A DNA stretch of 64,000 bases. It comes from Bedellia somnulentella. Taxonomy: Eukaryota; Arthropoda; Insecta; Lepidoptera; Bedelliidae. The DNA lies in the NCBI GenBank assembly GCA_963576735.1, contig OY755197.1:260501-324500 (forward strand). The letters are read 5' to 3'. A program made the position numbers and the translations under genes. The notes beneath the pieces are model-generated. The model saw only the letters and a list, made by a program, of their open reading frames with translations, ran no database searches and had not been told where the DNA came from. Position 1 is the stretch's first letter, and every line of letters starts with the position of its first letter. Positions 10,217-19,931 of the stretch are shown here, piece by piece.

Positions 10217-12316
10217 GTTGCTCTTTCATACCTTGTAGATAACGTCCAGATTGCAGTTGATAAGGCCACAAAAGTTGTCTCTGTTCCTCATCGCCTAAGG
10301 GTGATCAAGCCTTGGGTCACTACTGGGTTACTGAGATGCGTGAGAAATAGAGACAATATGCATAAAAAAATGAAACAAAACCAGAACGACAGTACACTTG
10401 CTACAACTTTTAAGAGGTATCGTGGTTTTTGCAACTCCATTCTGAAGAAGGCAAAGGAGGATTATGAAAGAAAGGAGTTGACAGACGCAAAAACTAATAC
10501 CAAACGTCTATGGCGTGTCATTGGGGAAGTAGCAGGTATAAATAAAACAAAAACATCGGCTATAGAACTGCTAAATTGTGAAAATAGCCCCTCCCAGTCC
10601 GTCGATAAAGTCAATGACTTCTTTGTCAGTATAGCCAGCAAAATTGCCGATAACTTGGTCCCTCCATCAATTAATACAAAGACCCAAAAAGATCCACAGC
10701 TTGCACAAATACACCCACGGGATTCCTTTGTCCTACTTGATACCGATTATACCGAGGTTGGAAAGGTCATCGATTCTTTAAAGGTGGATTGTGCTGTGGG
10801 GTGGGACGGTAAATCTCCCCTAATAATTAAGCGTTTTAAAACTATAATGATCCCTTCTCTCACGCACATATTTAATCTCTGCTTCCACCTTGGCGTCTTT
10901 CCCGATTATTTAAAAAAAGCGGTAGTATACCCAATTCACAAGTCAGGGGATAAATCAAATATTAATAATTATCGCCCTATTTCCATTCTGCCCTCCCTAT
11001 CTAAAATCATAGAGAGCCTAATAAATTCCCGTCTAACTACATATCTAGAGGATAAGAAACTCCTTTCCAAGAACCAATATGGTTTCCGTCGTGGGAGATC
11101 TACTTCAGATGCAGTACACAAACTAACTGACCAAATTGTTGTTAGTTTAGATAAAGGAAAAAGAGCTTTGTCAATTTTCCTCGATCTTGCCAAAGCGTTT
11201 GACTGTACGTCGATTCCAATTCTCTTGCGTAAGATGGAGACGTTGGGAATTCGTGGTACCCAACTGAGGCTATTTGAAAGCTATTTGTCCAATAGGTCAC
11301 AATATGTTACTATTGGTGGAATCACTAGCTCTCCTCTACCTGTTATATACGGAGTCCCCCAAGGAAGTATACTGGGGCCATTGCTCTTCTTAATCTATAT
11401 AAATGATTTGTGCAATATTGAAGTGAGCAATGGTCAACTAGTGTCTTTCGCGGACGATACCGTCATAACTTTTACTGGTGCCTCTTGGGACGTAGTTTAC
11501 AATGCTGCTCAAATTGGATTCAATAAGGTCTTAAATTGGCTATCTAAAAATAGACTCTCACTAAATACGTCAAAGACCAAGTACATGACCTTCTCAATCA
11601 CAGACAAAACCCAACCACCTCCGGACACCTACGAGATCCGTACTGATTGTTTTCATAGTTATTTGTCCAACAATTGCTCATGTCCCTGTATTGAGAGGGT
11701 CAAAGTGATTCGCTACCTTGGCATTAGAATAGACTACAAACTCAGCTTCGCACACCATGTATCCCATCTTGCTTCTAGGGTAAAGAAACTTATGTATGTC
11801 TTTGGCAAGCTCCGCAAAGTGACTGATCAAGACCTTCTTAAGGCTATTTACTTGGCGCTATGTCAGTCTATTCTGACATACTGCATCTCCTCATGGGGAG
11901 GTGCCGCCAAATCTTATCTTATTACCTTAGAACGCGCCCAAAGAGCTGTCCTAAAAATAATCAATTTTAGACCTAGAATGTTCCCTACTTACGAACTGTA
12001 CCAAAATTGTGGATTACTGACGGTTCGTCAACTCTTCATACTCCAGATATTAATTAAACAGCACTCCTTAACATCTCCTCAGCCACCTCTCACCCCTCGG
12101 TGCTCTCGATACCCCCTTCTTGCACCCCCAATTCGACTTAAAACTCACTTCTCCAATCGTTTCTTTTGTTTCTTGGGTCCATTCCTCTACAACAAACTTA
12201 ATCGAGAATTTTCGTGTGCCGAACTATCCTCGTTTAATTATAAAAGAAAAGTGTCAGACTGGCTCAAAACGAAGAGCTACGATGAATCAGAGTTGCTTCT
12301 AACCTACATTAGATGA
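10217..12316 (+). CDS. LINE reverse transcriptase, N-truncated but open
   Basis: About 699 codons are open from the insertion edge to the stop at 12316. The apparent upstream start at 10151 lies in mariner sequence and is an accident of the junction. Motifs: WRVIGEVAG; GWDGKSPLIIKRF (fingers); NNYRPISILPSLSKI; LDLAKAFDCTSIPILL (palm A with Asp); IYGVPQGSILGPLLFLIYIN (B); SFADDTVITFTG (C, both Asp present); LTYCISSWGGAA and FCFLGPFLYNKLN in the C-terminal region. The APE endonuclease and ORF1 are absent because of 5' truncation. The whole RT domain is uninterrupted, so the copy looks fairly young, but it lacks what is needed for independent movement. Confidence 0.88.
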   Translation, partial: VALSYLVDNVQIAVDKATKVVSVPHRLRVIKPWVTTGLLRCVRNRDNMHKKMKQNQNDSTLATTFKRYRGFCNSILKKAKEDYERKELTDAKTNTKRLWRVIGEVAGINKTKTSAIELLNCENSPSQSVDKVNDFFVSIASKIADNLVPPSINTKTQKDPQLAQIHPRDSFVLLDTDYTEVGKVIDSLKVDCAVGWDGKSPLIIKRFKTIMIPSLTHIFNLCFHLGVFPDYLKKAVVYPIHKSGDKSNINNYRPISILPSLSKIIESLINSRLTTYLEDKKLLSKNQYGFRRGRSTSDAVHKLTDQIVVSLDKGKRALSIFLDLAKAFDCTSIPILLRKMETLGIRGTQLRLFESYLSNRSQYVTIGGITSSPLPVIYGVPQGSILGPLLFLIYINDLCNIEVSNGQLVSFADDTVITFTGASWDVVYNAAQIGFNKVLNWLSKNRLSLNTSKTKYMTFSITDKTQPPPDTYEIRTDCFHSYLSNNCSCPCIERVKVIRYLGIRIDYKLSFAHHVSHLASRVKKLMYVFGKLRKVTDQDLLKAIYLALCQSILTYCISSWGGAAKSYLITLERAQRAVLKIINFRPRMFPTYELYQNCGLLTVRQLFILQILIKQHSLTSPQPPLTPRCSRYPLLAPPIRLKTHFSNRFFCFLGPFLYNKLNREFSCAELSSFNYKRKVSDWLKTKSYDESELLLTYIR

Positions 12317-12353
12317 ATCGCGCACAAAAGCTCAATCACCCATATAACCTCTC

Positions 12354-12440
12354 TCCACACACGCACACATACACGCACGCGGCTCACATACAAACACACA
12401 CACACATACACACACACACACATACACACACACACACTCA
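12354..12440. repeat. CA microsatellite in LINE 3' UTR
   Basis: Imperfect CA repeats with ATACA and GCACG interruptions lie between the LINE stop codon and its tail. Confidence 0.9.
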
Positions 12441-13140
12441 CATACTATTGTACTAGAGGACAACACGATTTGTATTAGTTAAAATAAAATTTTGTAATAT
12501 TGATGTCCATGCCACAGGTTCGACCTATTATGGCATCAATGTCCACCTATGTGTATACTACCTTCCTTCAAATGTAAACCCAATTATTTTGTAGTGCTCT
12601 AGCTATGACTGTATTAGGTTTTAATTGTAAATAAAGATTATTATTATTATTATTATTATAAATAAATTCAACCGAGGCGAGAAAAAAAACGTATATGATA
12701 TACTGACTGGTGACGAAACATGGCTATATAACTATGATCCCGAATCAAAGCGACAGTCGACTGTATGGTGCTTTGAAGACGAGCCAACTCCAACGAAATG
12801 TCACCGTGCGACAAATGTGTCAACTCGAAAAATGTGTCAATTTTCCCTCACCCGCCATATTCTCCTGACCTAGCGCCTTGTGTTTTTTACTTGTTTCCAA
12901 AAACCAAAGAAAAACTAAAGGGGAAGAGGTTTGAAAGCAAAGAAGATGCGCTGGTTGCCTATAATTTCGAGATTTCTGAGGTATCTAAAGAAGAGTGGTC
13001 ACAGGTATTTTTTCAATTGGTTCAGACGTGTGGAAAATTGTATACGTGCTCAGGATGAATACTTTGAAAAGATGGATTCTTATAATAAGGAATAAATTTT
13101 ATATTTTTTTACTATCTAGTTTTTTGGCATGCCCCTCGTA

Positions 13141-14400
13141 TTAAAGGTCATAAAAATAAGAAACAAATTTGATTTTGTTTTTTTTTCTATTCTATGATCC
13201 TCAGACCAACTACCTATAGACAGATAACGCGCGTGGCACCCTATATTATGTCTTTCTTTCGCACAATCGGTGTTGACACAAAAACAATTTTATCTCGCTT
13301 GTGGTATTTTTTGTAAGGCTTTTCCCATGCTTTCAATAACAACAGATATATTATGTTACCTAACATATCTGGCAATTATCCTCAAATAATAAGTTTCTAA
13401 ATGGATAAATTATAAGGAAACAAAAAACCTAAATTAATAACCAAAAGAAAATGATAAATATTAACAAAATACATATTAACAATGACTTATCAATAAATAA
13501 ACAACAATCACTCCATGGGTACTCGGTGGGAATAAAAACGTAGTATAAAAATCATACTAATAGGGTAATAAACCAATAATATTTTTGTTAAAATAAAACA
13601 ACTCTTAATCAAATGTTCATAGTTATTGTATTACACGTTACCTTAATCAACTTCAACATAATTTAAATCAACAATCAAAGTTACTGTATTTTAAACATTT
13701 TTTTTTATTTGTTCCGAATCCTTTCCTCGTTCATAGTTATTGTCTTATTCACATGATGAATTCTTACTTCTAAAAGATTATTGAGACTTTGAAGTGGGCA
13801 ACACCACTGTTTTTGGTTGTTGAAGGTTATGTTAAAAATTAAATCAAAAACACAGGTAAAACGTATAAATAACAGCATATCTTCTGTTGTAAATCTAATA
13901 AGGTTCATAAACTGTAAATATATCCCGATTTTTCTTTGATACGCCACTGTGAAGTGATTAATCTGGGGCTTTTTACTCGCTTTGATAACTGCAGCCCTAT
14001 TCTTTGTATTTACCTATTTTTAAAGCACTATCACATAAACAATGTCTCTGCCCTAAACAAGCTTACTTCCTACATGTCCAAAATATGATTTATTTCACGT
14101 ATTTGCACAATATTATCTAAAATCGATGAAGATAAACAAAGCGTTTATTATTTCTCTGACAGACTTGCTCAAACTGTCTCTTTTGACAGTCTGAGCAAGC
14201 AAAAAACAGGTTACACCGTAAGGGACAAAAAATCACGGTACTAGCTCTTTCTTTCCTTAAGAGATTTATAAATAGCTATCCTTTTCTTGCTCGTCGTGAC
14301 GTAGTCTTTATCTCTCTATTTGTATATGCTCTAAGCTATGATCTAATTTTGTTATTTTATTGAAGTTAAAAAACGACTAATAAAATGATAGTACATAATA
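13141..14400. other. Gene-free AT-rich stretch
   Basis: No coding region that I can support. A short imperfect hairpin lies at 14164-14199 (CTTGCTCAAACTGTC pairing with GACAGTCTGAGCAAG, one mismatch, 6-nt loop). Confidence 0.5.
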
Positions 14401-14408
14401 ATGAGAGC

Positions 14409-14682
14409 TGTATAGTGTCGGCTTAGATTAGCACTGCCCCATTTCTTCCGGTGGGTGTACATAAGAGGCGACTTATGGTATTGGGGGTTTTATGGGATTT
14501 TTGGTCGAACAACCTTTATTTTACCATTTTTTCCCCATACAACTTTCTCAACTTCAACTCTTTGGCAAAGGAATTTCTAATTTCTTAGCTCTGGCTACCC
14601 CTTTAGGGATTTATAGCCGTGAGTATATGTATTAAAATTACTCATGAAAAATGTTAGTAGCGTTATAATTATATGTTATATA
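14409..14682 (+). mobile_element. Left part of split TIR element (MITE)
   Basis: Begins with TGTATAGTGTCGGCTTAG and matches the left two-thirds of the unbroken copy at 37168-37570 nearly base for base, up to ATGTTATATA. There the 14683-15900 element inserted. Its right part, GACTTATATCTATG to ACACTACACA, is at 23235-23354, about 8.5 kb away. Confidence 0.8.
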
Positions 14683-15023
14683 TGTCGTAAGATGATTTGA
14701 TGTTTAGGTTTTTTGCAAAAAACCAAGGGATTTTGCAAAAATCCGGATAATTAGACAACGGTTATAATATTTTCTAATCTTACTAGGTCTTTCGCAAAAA
14801 AGCTAGTTGGTTTAGTATGACTCCGAAACGAAATGTCAGTTTTTATGAATACTGTACACTGATTGGTCGATTGCAGTGCCCCATAAACACGTCATCTCTG
14901 ATTGGTTGTTAATTAATACGCACTTACTTCATTGTTCCTACCTACATTTAATTTGATTGTTATTTTAATTTTAGTAACAAAAAGTTCCTAAGTATAAAAA
15001 TAGTATTGTCATTTCCCTTTATA

Positions 15024-15271
15024 ACATACATACATATACTCACGGCTATAAATCCCAAGAAAGGGGTAGCCAGAGATAAGGAATTAGAAATTACTCAGCC
15101 ACTTTTGGAAGGTGCGTGGGGAATAGATGGTGAAATAAAGGTTCTTTGTGATGGGTCTCCAACCGCATGGCCCAAAAATCCCTTAAAAGCCCCAATACCG
15201 TTAGTCGCCTTTTACGTACACCCACTGGAAGAAATGGGGTATTGCTATTCTAAGGCGACACTACACAGCAA
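15024..15271 (-). mobile_element. Short retroposon-like module with TIR-like edge
   Basis: Read on the minus strand it starts with GTGTAGTGTCGCCTTAGAAT and runs through TTTCTTCCAGTGGGTGTACG to GGCTACCCCTTTCTTGGGAT, then TATAGCCGTGAGTATATGTA. It matches the left part of the elements at 14409 and 37168 in inverted orientation. No coding function. Confidence 0.65.
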
Positions 15272-15387
15272 ACTTTATACCCCTAAACTTAACTTTTAAA
15301 CTTTTTTTCCCTTTATAACTCTAGCTATAATACCTCAATACTACAATTTAAAACGTACTTACTTTATTGTTCCTATCTATATTGAAG

Positions 15388-15600
15388 ACATCCGTGGCCG
15401 AGTGGATAGGTGACCAGCTTTTCGGTCTGGAGGTTGCGGGTTTGATCCCCGCTGAGAGCAACATTTATGTGATGAGCATATGTGTATCATATGATATTAA
15501 ATATATCGCTGAGTTAGTTATACAAGTGTTACTTAGTTTGGGGTAACTTGATCTGTGTATTGTATAATATGTCCGAACGTGATTGTAATTTTACTCCAAC
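15388..15600 (+). mobile_element. tRNA-derived SINE
   Basis: A box TGGCCGAGTGG (15395-15405) and B box GGTTTGATCCC (15439-15449) have tRNA spacing. The body starts GAGAGCAACATTTATGTGAT and resembles the body of the SINE in the intron at 24788-25046 (ATTTTATGTGATGAACATGA). No clear tail or target duplication was found, so the right edge is approximate. Confidence 0.75.
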
Positions 15601-16776
15601 AAAAGAGTAAAGAAAAATATTTAATTCCTAGTATCAAATACATGTTGTCATTTCTTACCCTTTATAACTCTAGCTATAATATCTCAATACCACAATGACG
15701 AACAAATCAGAATAAGTGTAGGCGAGCAATCAGAAATCAGCCAATCAGCATTAAAGAAGTACAATCTTACTAAACCAACTAGTTTTTTTGCAAAAAACCT
15801 AGTAAGATTAGAAAATATTACAACCGTTGTCTAATTTTCCGGATTTTTGCAATTCCCTAGGTTTTTTCAAAAAACCTAAACATCAAATCATCCTACGACA
15901 TATATATTATTACTAGCTGACCAGACAGACTTCGTACTGTCAAAAGTGTAGACTTTCACGTCGTCAAACTGAAATATTTAACTGAAACGTTGAGGGTCTC
16001 TGTCATGCGATGAGAAAAAAGGTGTTTCTCATAGTGTCCCTACAATATTTTCACTTTACAAACTTTAAGTTTATAAGTATAGTTTTTTCGGCTGAGCATT
16101 GATTCTGAGTCACTCAGTCCGTCTTGTCTTGCGCTTTCTGCACGCGTGTCAATTTTGTTGCTAAGTAATTTTAAAATTGTATTATCTTCTACGATGTTAA
16201 TTTAAATTAAGTAATGTCAATGACAATTTTGTTCACAATTAAATACTCTTAATTAACAATACATTTATTTGGATAAGGATTAATATTATGTTGATAAATC
16301 ATTATGGCAAATAATTGGCAATAATGCATTAATTTCGACGAAATCTGATTACCATAAAAATGGTTATAGTGAGTCAATCGTAAAAGATAGACATATACTG
16401 TTCCGGACATTTTTTTAGATCGTTTTAAGAGGAATAATTCTTTCATACATACTTTTTGGGTAACTAAAACCCTTTACTCAGCTTACACAACGGAAGCCTT
16501 AAAATATGAATAATTATCCCCGTTTTTGCAACATTTTACGCTGATTCTTTGCTCCTATTGGTTGCAGCGTGATGATATATAGCCTAAAGCCTTCTGTTGA
16601 AGAATGAATGGATGTAGAAGATGAAATTTATATATTTATGACGGTGATGGAGTTTATCAGTTAATTTATAATATAAATAATACGACAAGATGGATCTTCG
16701 ACCATATATTTTTCAGAACTAATAAAAACACAGATTAATATAGATATATACAAAACAAAGAGGATAAGACAATTTG

Positions 16777-16838
16777 ATATGTACAAACGTACCTAAAATA
16801 ATATTAACATTTATAAATTATACCTACATATTTTTACA
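16777..16838 (+). repeat. 62-bp direct repeat, left copy
   Basis: Identical to 23054-23115 (starts ATATGTACAAACGTACC, ends CATATTTTTACA). The two copies bracket the 6.2-kb block 16839-23053. Confidence 0.9.
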
Positions 16839-16990
16839 TCCTCCAAACCTGGAAATAAAAAACAAAAAAAAAACACCCCGTTTTTAATTTATAAAATGAA
16901 TTATTTTCTTACTAAATTGAAAAATCGCATCTAACTATAAATAAAATGAACTCAAACGAGCAAATCATTGTTAACAAACCTAAAATCTGT

Positions 16991-17598
16991 CAATTGGCCT
17001 AGACCTTGCTTTTATAACATACCCTTTTTATATTATAAATCGATAAAGGACATCAAACTAAACAACTTTGCCCATGGAATGCCTATCTAAAATATTGTAA
17101 TTTTCAAAAAATAATAATAATTAAAAATTTTCGTACCTAGTTGAAACTGAGAATGTATAGAATGAGATTCCTTGCTTCAGTGAAAATAAGAAATTAAAAA
17201 AAAACATCTGATCTATGCTTTTTGCTCTGTAAACAAAAATATAACTTCTTTCGGTATTTTCCAGTTCAATCGCTCGCTTACCGGTTTATTTTCATGATAT
17301 TATTTTTCAACGACGATCAATACAACTGGAAAATACCGAAAGAAGTTATATTTTTGTTTACAGAGCGAAAAGCATAGATCAAATGTTTTTTTTTAATTTC
17401 TTATTTTCACTGAAGCAAGGAATCTCATTCTATACATTCTCAGTTTGAACTAGGTACGACAATTTTTTATTATTATTATTTTTTAAAAATTACAATATTT
17501 TAGATAGGCATTCCATGGGCAAAGTTGTTTAGTTTGATGTCCTTTATCGATTTATAATATAAAAAGGGTGTGTTATAAAAGCGAGGTCTAGGCCAATT
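16991..17598. repeat. Long near-perfect inverted repeat (hairpin, ~275-bp arms)
   Basis: The left arm 16991-17266 begins CAATTGGCCTAGACCTTGCT and ends TCGGTATTTTCCAGTT. The right arm 17324-17598 is its reverse complement with scattered single-base differences and small A/T-run changes. The 57-nt centre is not paired. There are no ORFs in the arms. A transcript across it would fold into a long double-stranded RNA. It lies just beyond the 3' side of the minus-strand BEL/Pao ORF. Confidence 0.88.
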
Positions 17599-17721
17599 TG
17601 TATATTTTAAAATAATCGTGAGTATATATAAATATTAGCTTAATTAAAAATGAAATTGTTATTTCCTAATAGTTAACTGAATATCCTCATGGAAAAATAT
17701 TTCCAATAAAAAACTGTATGA

Positions 17722-19927
17722 CTATATACAATAAGACTGACTCGTCACGGAAGGTGAAAACCCTAATACATAAAATAAAAATATGTATTTAAAATCTGCA
17801 AGGTATTTTACAACCCTACCCGACCTCGTCGTTGTTGGTTCCAAAGATTTTTTATTACGGAAAGATGCTTTAGTTATAGGATCAGTAGATGGACCTTCAA
17901 CTTTCGAAGAAGAAAGTTCTAACTGGTACAATCTTTGAAAAGGACGTGTTTTAAAAACAGTTGAGGTTTTCACCTTTGCAGTTCTATTTATGCCGTCCTT
18001 ACCGGTAAATATTTCTAAAACAAGACCCAAAGGCCACTTTACCCTTCTCTCTACGGTTTCAACAAGAACAATGTCACCAACTCTAATAGGAGAATTTGTT
18101 TCCTCAAAATTAAATATGATTTCTTGTTCTTTTTGTTGTTTTAACTGCATTTCTACTGGATCTTGGATACCTAATATTTCTAAATTCCAAAAATCATTTA
18201 TATTCTGTGAACAAAACAAAGACGTTACCATACTAGTATTAACTAACGTATCATTTATTTTTCCTTGTAATGTCCATCCCAGTTTAGTATTAATTGCTGT
18301 TAAACCTTCACCTAACTGAACAATATTATTAGTCAGTAAAAATCCTAGAAAATCTGCTCCTATTAGAAGACCTATAGCTTTATCAGAACTTTCACCTTCC
18401 GTGTCTGTCAGATGAAAATTATGTTTATCCAGTAGTAACGAGATAGACATATTATTGTTACTTACTTGAGGAACATTAGTACAAATTACTGCCTGACCTA
18501 ACACCAACATATTAATTTGAAAAGATTTATCTATATTTTCAATACTCACATCGTAGACATTGTATTTTTTATATGATACAGTATTACCTCCAAATAATGA
18601 ATGTCCCAGACTTTCAGTGGCAGTAGGCTGTGCGTGTAGTTTCCTTATAACATCTTCCTTGATATACGAACGTTGGGAACCGCTGTCAAGTAATGCCCTT
18701 ACTGTCACTGTTTGCTGGCCATAACGTACGTTGACATTGACAGTTTGTAATAATGTAGTGAAGGATGTTTGTGAATAGCTTGAAATAGATTTCATCTTTA
18801 CTTCATTAATATTTGTACTTGAAATGCCAGAACATAGAACAGGAGAATGACGTTGACCGCATACAAAACACTTTATATAATTCTTGCAAAACTTCGCGTC
18901 GTGACCTGTTTTGAGGCAAAATGCACAAGCCTTTTTCTTTTTCAGGAACTCCTTTCTGTCATCAATGGTCATCTTTGCAAGCCTGTCACATTCTGTGCTT
19001 GCGTGTGCCTTATCACACCATATACATTTAATTTCACGTTTATTTATCACGTTATCGTGAACTGCAAGACAGGTTGCTGTTGGCTCCGATGAACTGGACT
19101 GAATCTTAAATTCACCAGCTAAGGTTACTCTTTGATCACTCTCGACTTCTTTCTTTACAAACTCAAGTAGGCTTGTCAGGTCATCGGTGGTCTTAGAAGA
19201 TCGTGTTCTTTCCCAAGCTTTAATTATTTCTGAGGGCAACGCAGACTCCACCATTGGCAACAGGAATATAGAGTATTTTTCCTTTGTAACTTTTAGAGCT
19301 TCAAGTGATCGTAAGTGGCTGCTCAAATTATCATATAAACTAGTCAAATCAACATTTTTATCTTTTGTGAGTATCAAACTTAGTAGTTCACGAACATAGA
19401 TTTGAATAAATACATCTTCCCTGGCATACCTTGATTTTAGTTCGGCGAGACATAAATTGTAACTTTCCGGTGTTAGGGGAAAGCTTTCTACGAATGCTTT
19501 GACTTCGGTGTTTGGTGTCATAAATTGTGATAAATATTGTAGTTTGTCTATTTCGTCAATATTAATATCTTCGTCAATACGTTTGAATTGACCCCAGAAA
19601 TGTAACCAATTTCTAATATTACCATCGAACTTTTTTAATTCCATCATTGGTAATTTAAATTTCATTTCGTTTACTTGAATTTTCGTTTCTCGGTTTGACG
19701 TACATAAAATAGATGAAAATGTTAGTTTCAATGATTCCCATCGTAATCGGTATTTATCGACTTCATCCAATTCTTTTTCTAACATTATTTCATCGAATTG
19801 TTCGTTTTCCAACATGTGCGTCATCACCTTTTCATCGTGCTTTTTAAGCTCAGCAAAAACATTATTTGTTAAATTATAGCTTGCTTCTAAACTATTTTTT
19901 GTAGAAGTGCCTATTTTATAGTCTTTG
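17722..19927 (-). CDS. BEL/Pao gag-protease fused to integrase C-terminus by internal deletion
   Basis: One frame is open from the junction at about 19927 to the stop at 17722; the first ATG is at 19827. Order of domains: Gag (DUF1759-like) with KFDGNIRNWLHFWGQF; two Cys-rich knuckles (CIWCDKAHASTECD, CAFCLKTGHDAKFC); retroviral-type aspartic protease (VRALLDSGSQRSYI with the DSG active site); and the start of the pol region (FWNLEILGI). The protein then passes straight into a DUF5641-type integrase tail (SPIRVGDIVLVETVERRVKW). RT, RNase H and the integrase core are absent. The deletion kept the frame. Its N-terminus is cut off by the LINE at 19928. No LTRs were recognised. Roughly 735 codons without a stop is unusual for such a relic. 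Confidence 0.82.
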
Positions 19928-19931
19928 AGTA

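Larger units (their letters stand above)
10217..12657 (+). mobile_element. 5'-truncated LINE inserted in mariner
   Basis: Bounded by the 6-bp ATAAAT duplication (10211-10216, 12658-12663). It begins inside ORF2 and ends with AATAAAG followed by a TTA-repeat tail (about 12637-12657). It belongs to the same group as the minus-strand LINE 3503-9240. Confidence 0.88.
9838..13095 (+). pseudogene. mariner transposase, disrupted
   Basis: The 5' half encodes the N-terminal helix-turn-helix region: DFKKGLKPQECFELL and, in a shifted frame, the GRP linker and HKLNDEQKDRRVDWC. The 3' half has the first catalytic motif DILTGDETWLYNYDPESK. It then jumps, around 12810-12840, over the region that should hold the second catalytic Asp (HDNA box). 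It resumes at the third motif, PPYSPDLAP, and FYLFPKTKEKLKGKRF. Frameshifts, an internal deletion and the 2.4-kb LINE make it inactive. The order of motifs follows the D,D34D mariner family. Confidence 0.85.
9838..13140 (+). mobile_element. mariner transposon relic split by a LINE
   Basis: Mariner transposase halves lie at 9838-10216 and 12658-13095, with the LINE 10217-12657 between them. ATAAAT at 10211-10216 recurs at 12658-12663, and deleting the LINE plus one duplicate restores a continuous mariner frame. The right end (GGCATGCCCCTCGTA, ending at 13140) resembles a mariner inverted repeat. I see no matching left repeat, so the left end is probably lost. Confidence 0.8.
14683..15900. mobile_element. 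Long-TIR non-autonomous DNA transposon (1.2 kb)
   Basis: The left end TGTCGTAAGATGATTTGATG is mirrored at the right end (CATCAAATCATCCTACGACA) with one mismatch. The similarity runs inward for about 140 bp on each side (to about 14825 and from about 15757). TATATA flanks both ends (14677-14682, 15901-15906), consistent with a TA-type or 6-bp duplication. There is no transposase. The interior holds a second module (15024-15271) and a SINE (15388 onward). Confidence 0.8.

Noticed and set aside
15391..15465. Possible tRNA gene
   Set aside because: It has A and B boxes but no credible cloverleaf end, and it continues into a SINE body shared with 24788-25046.
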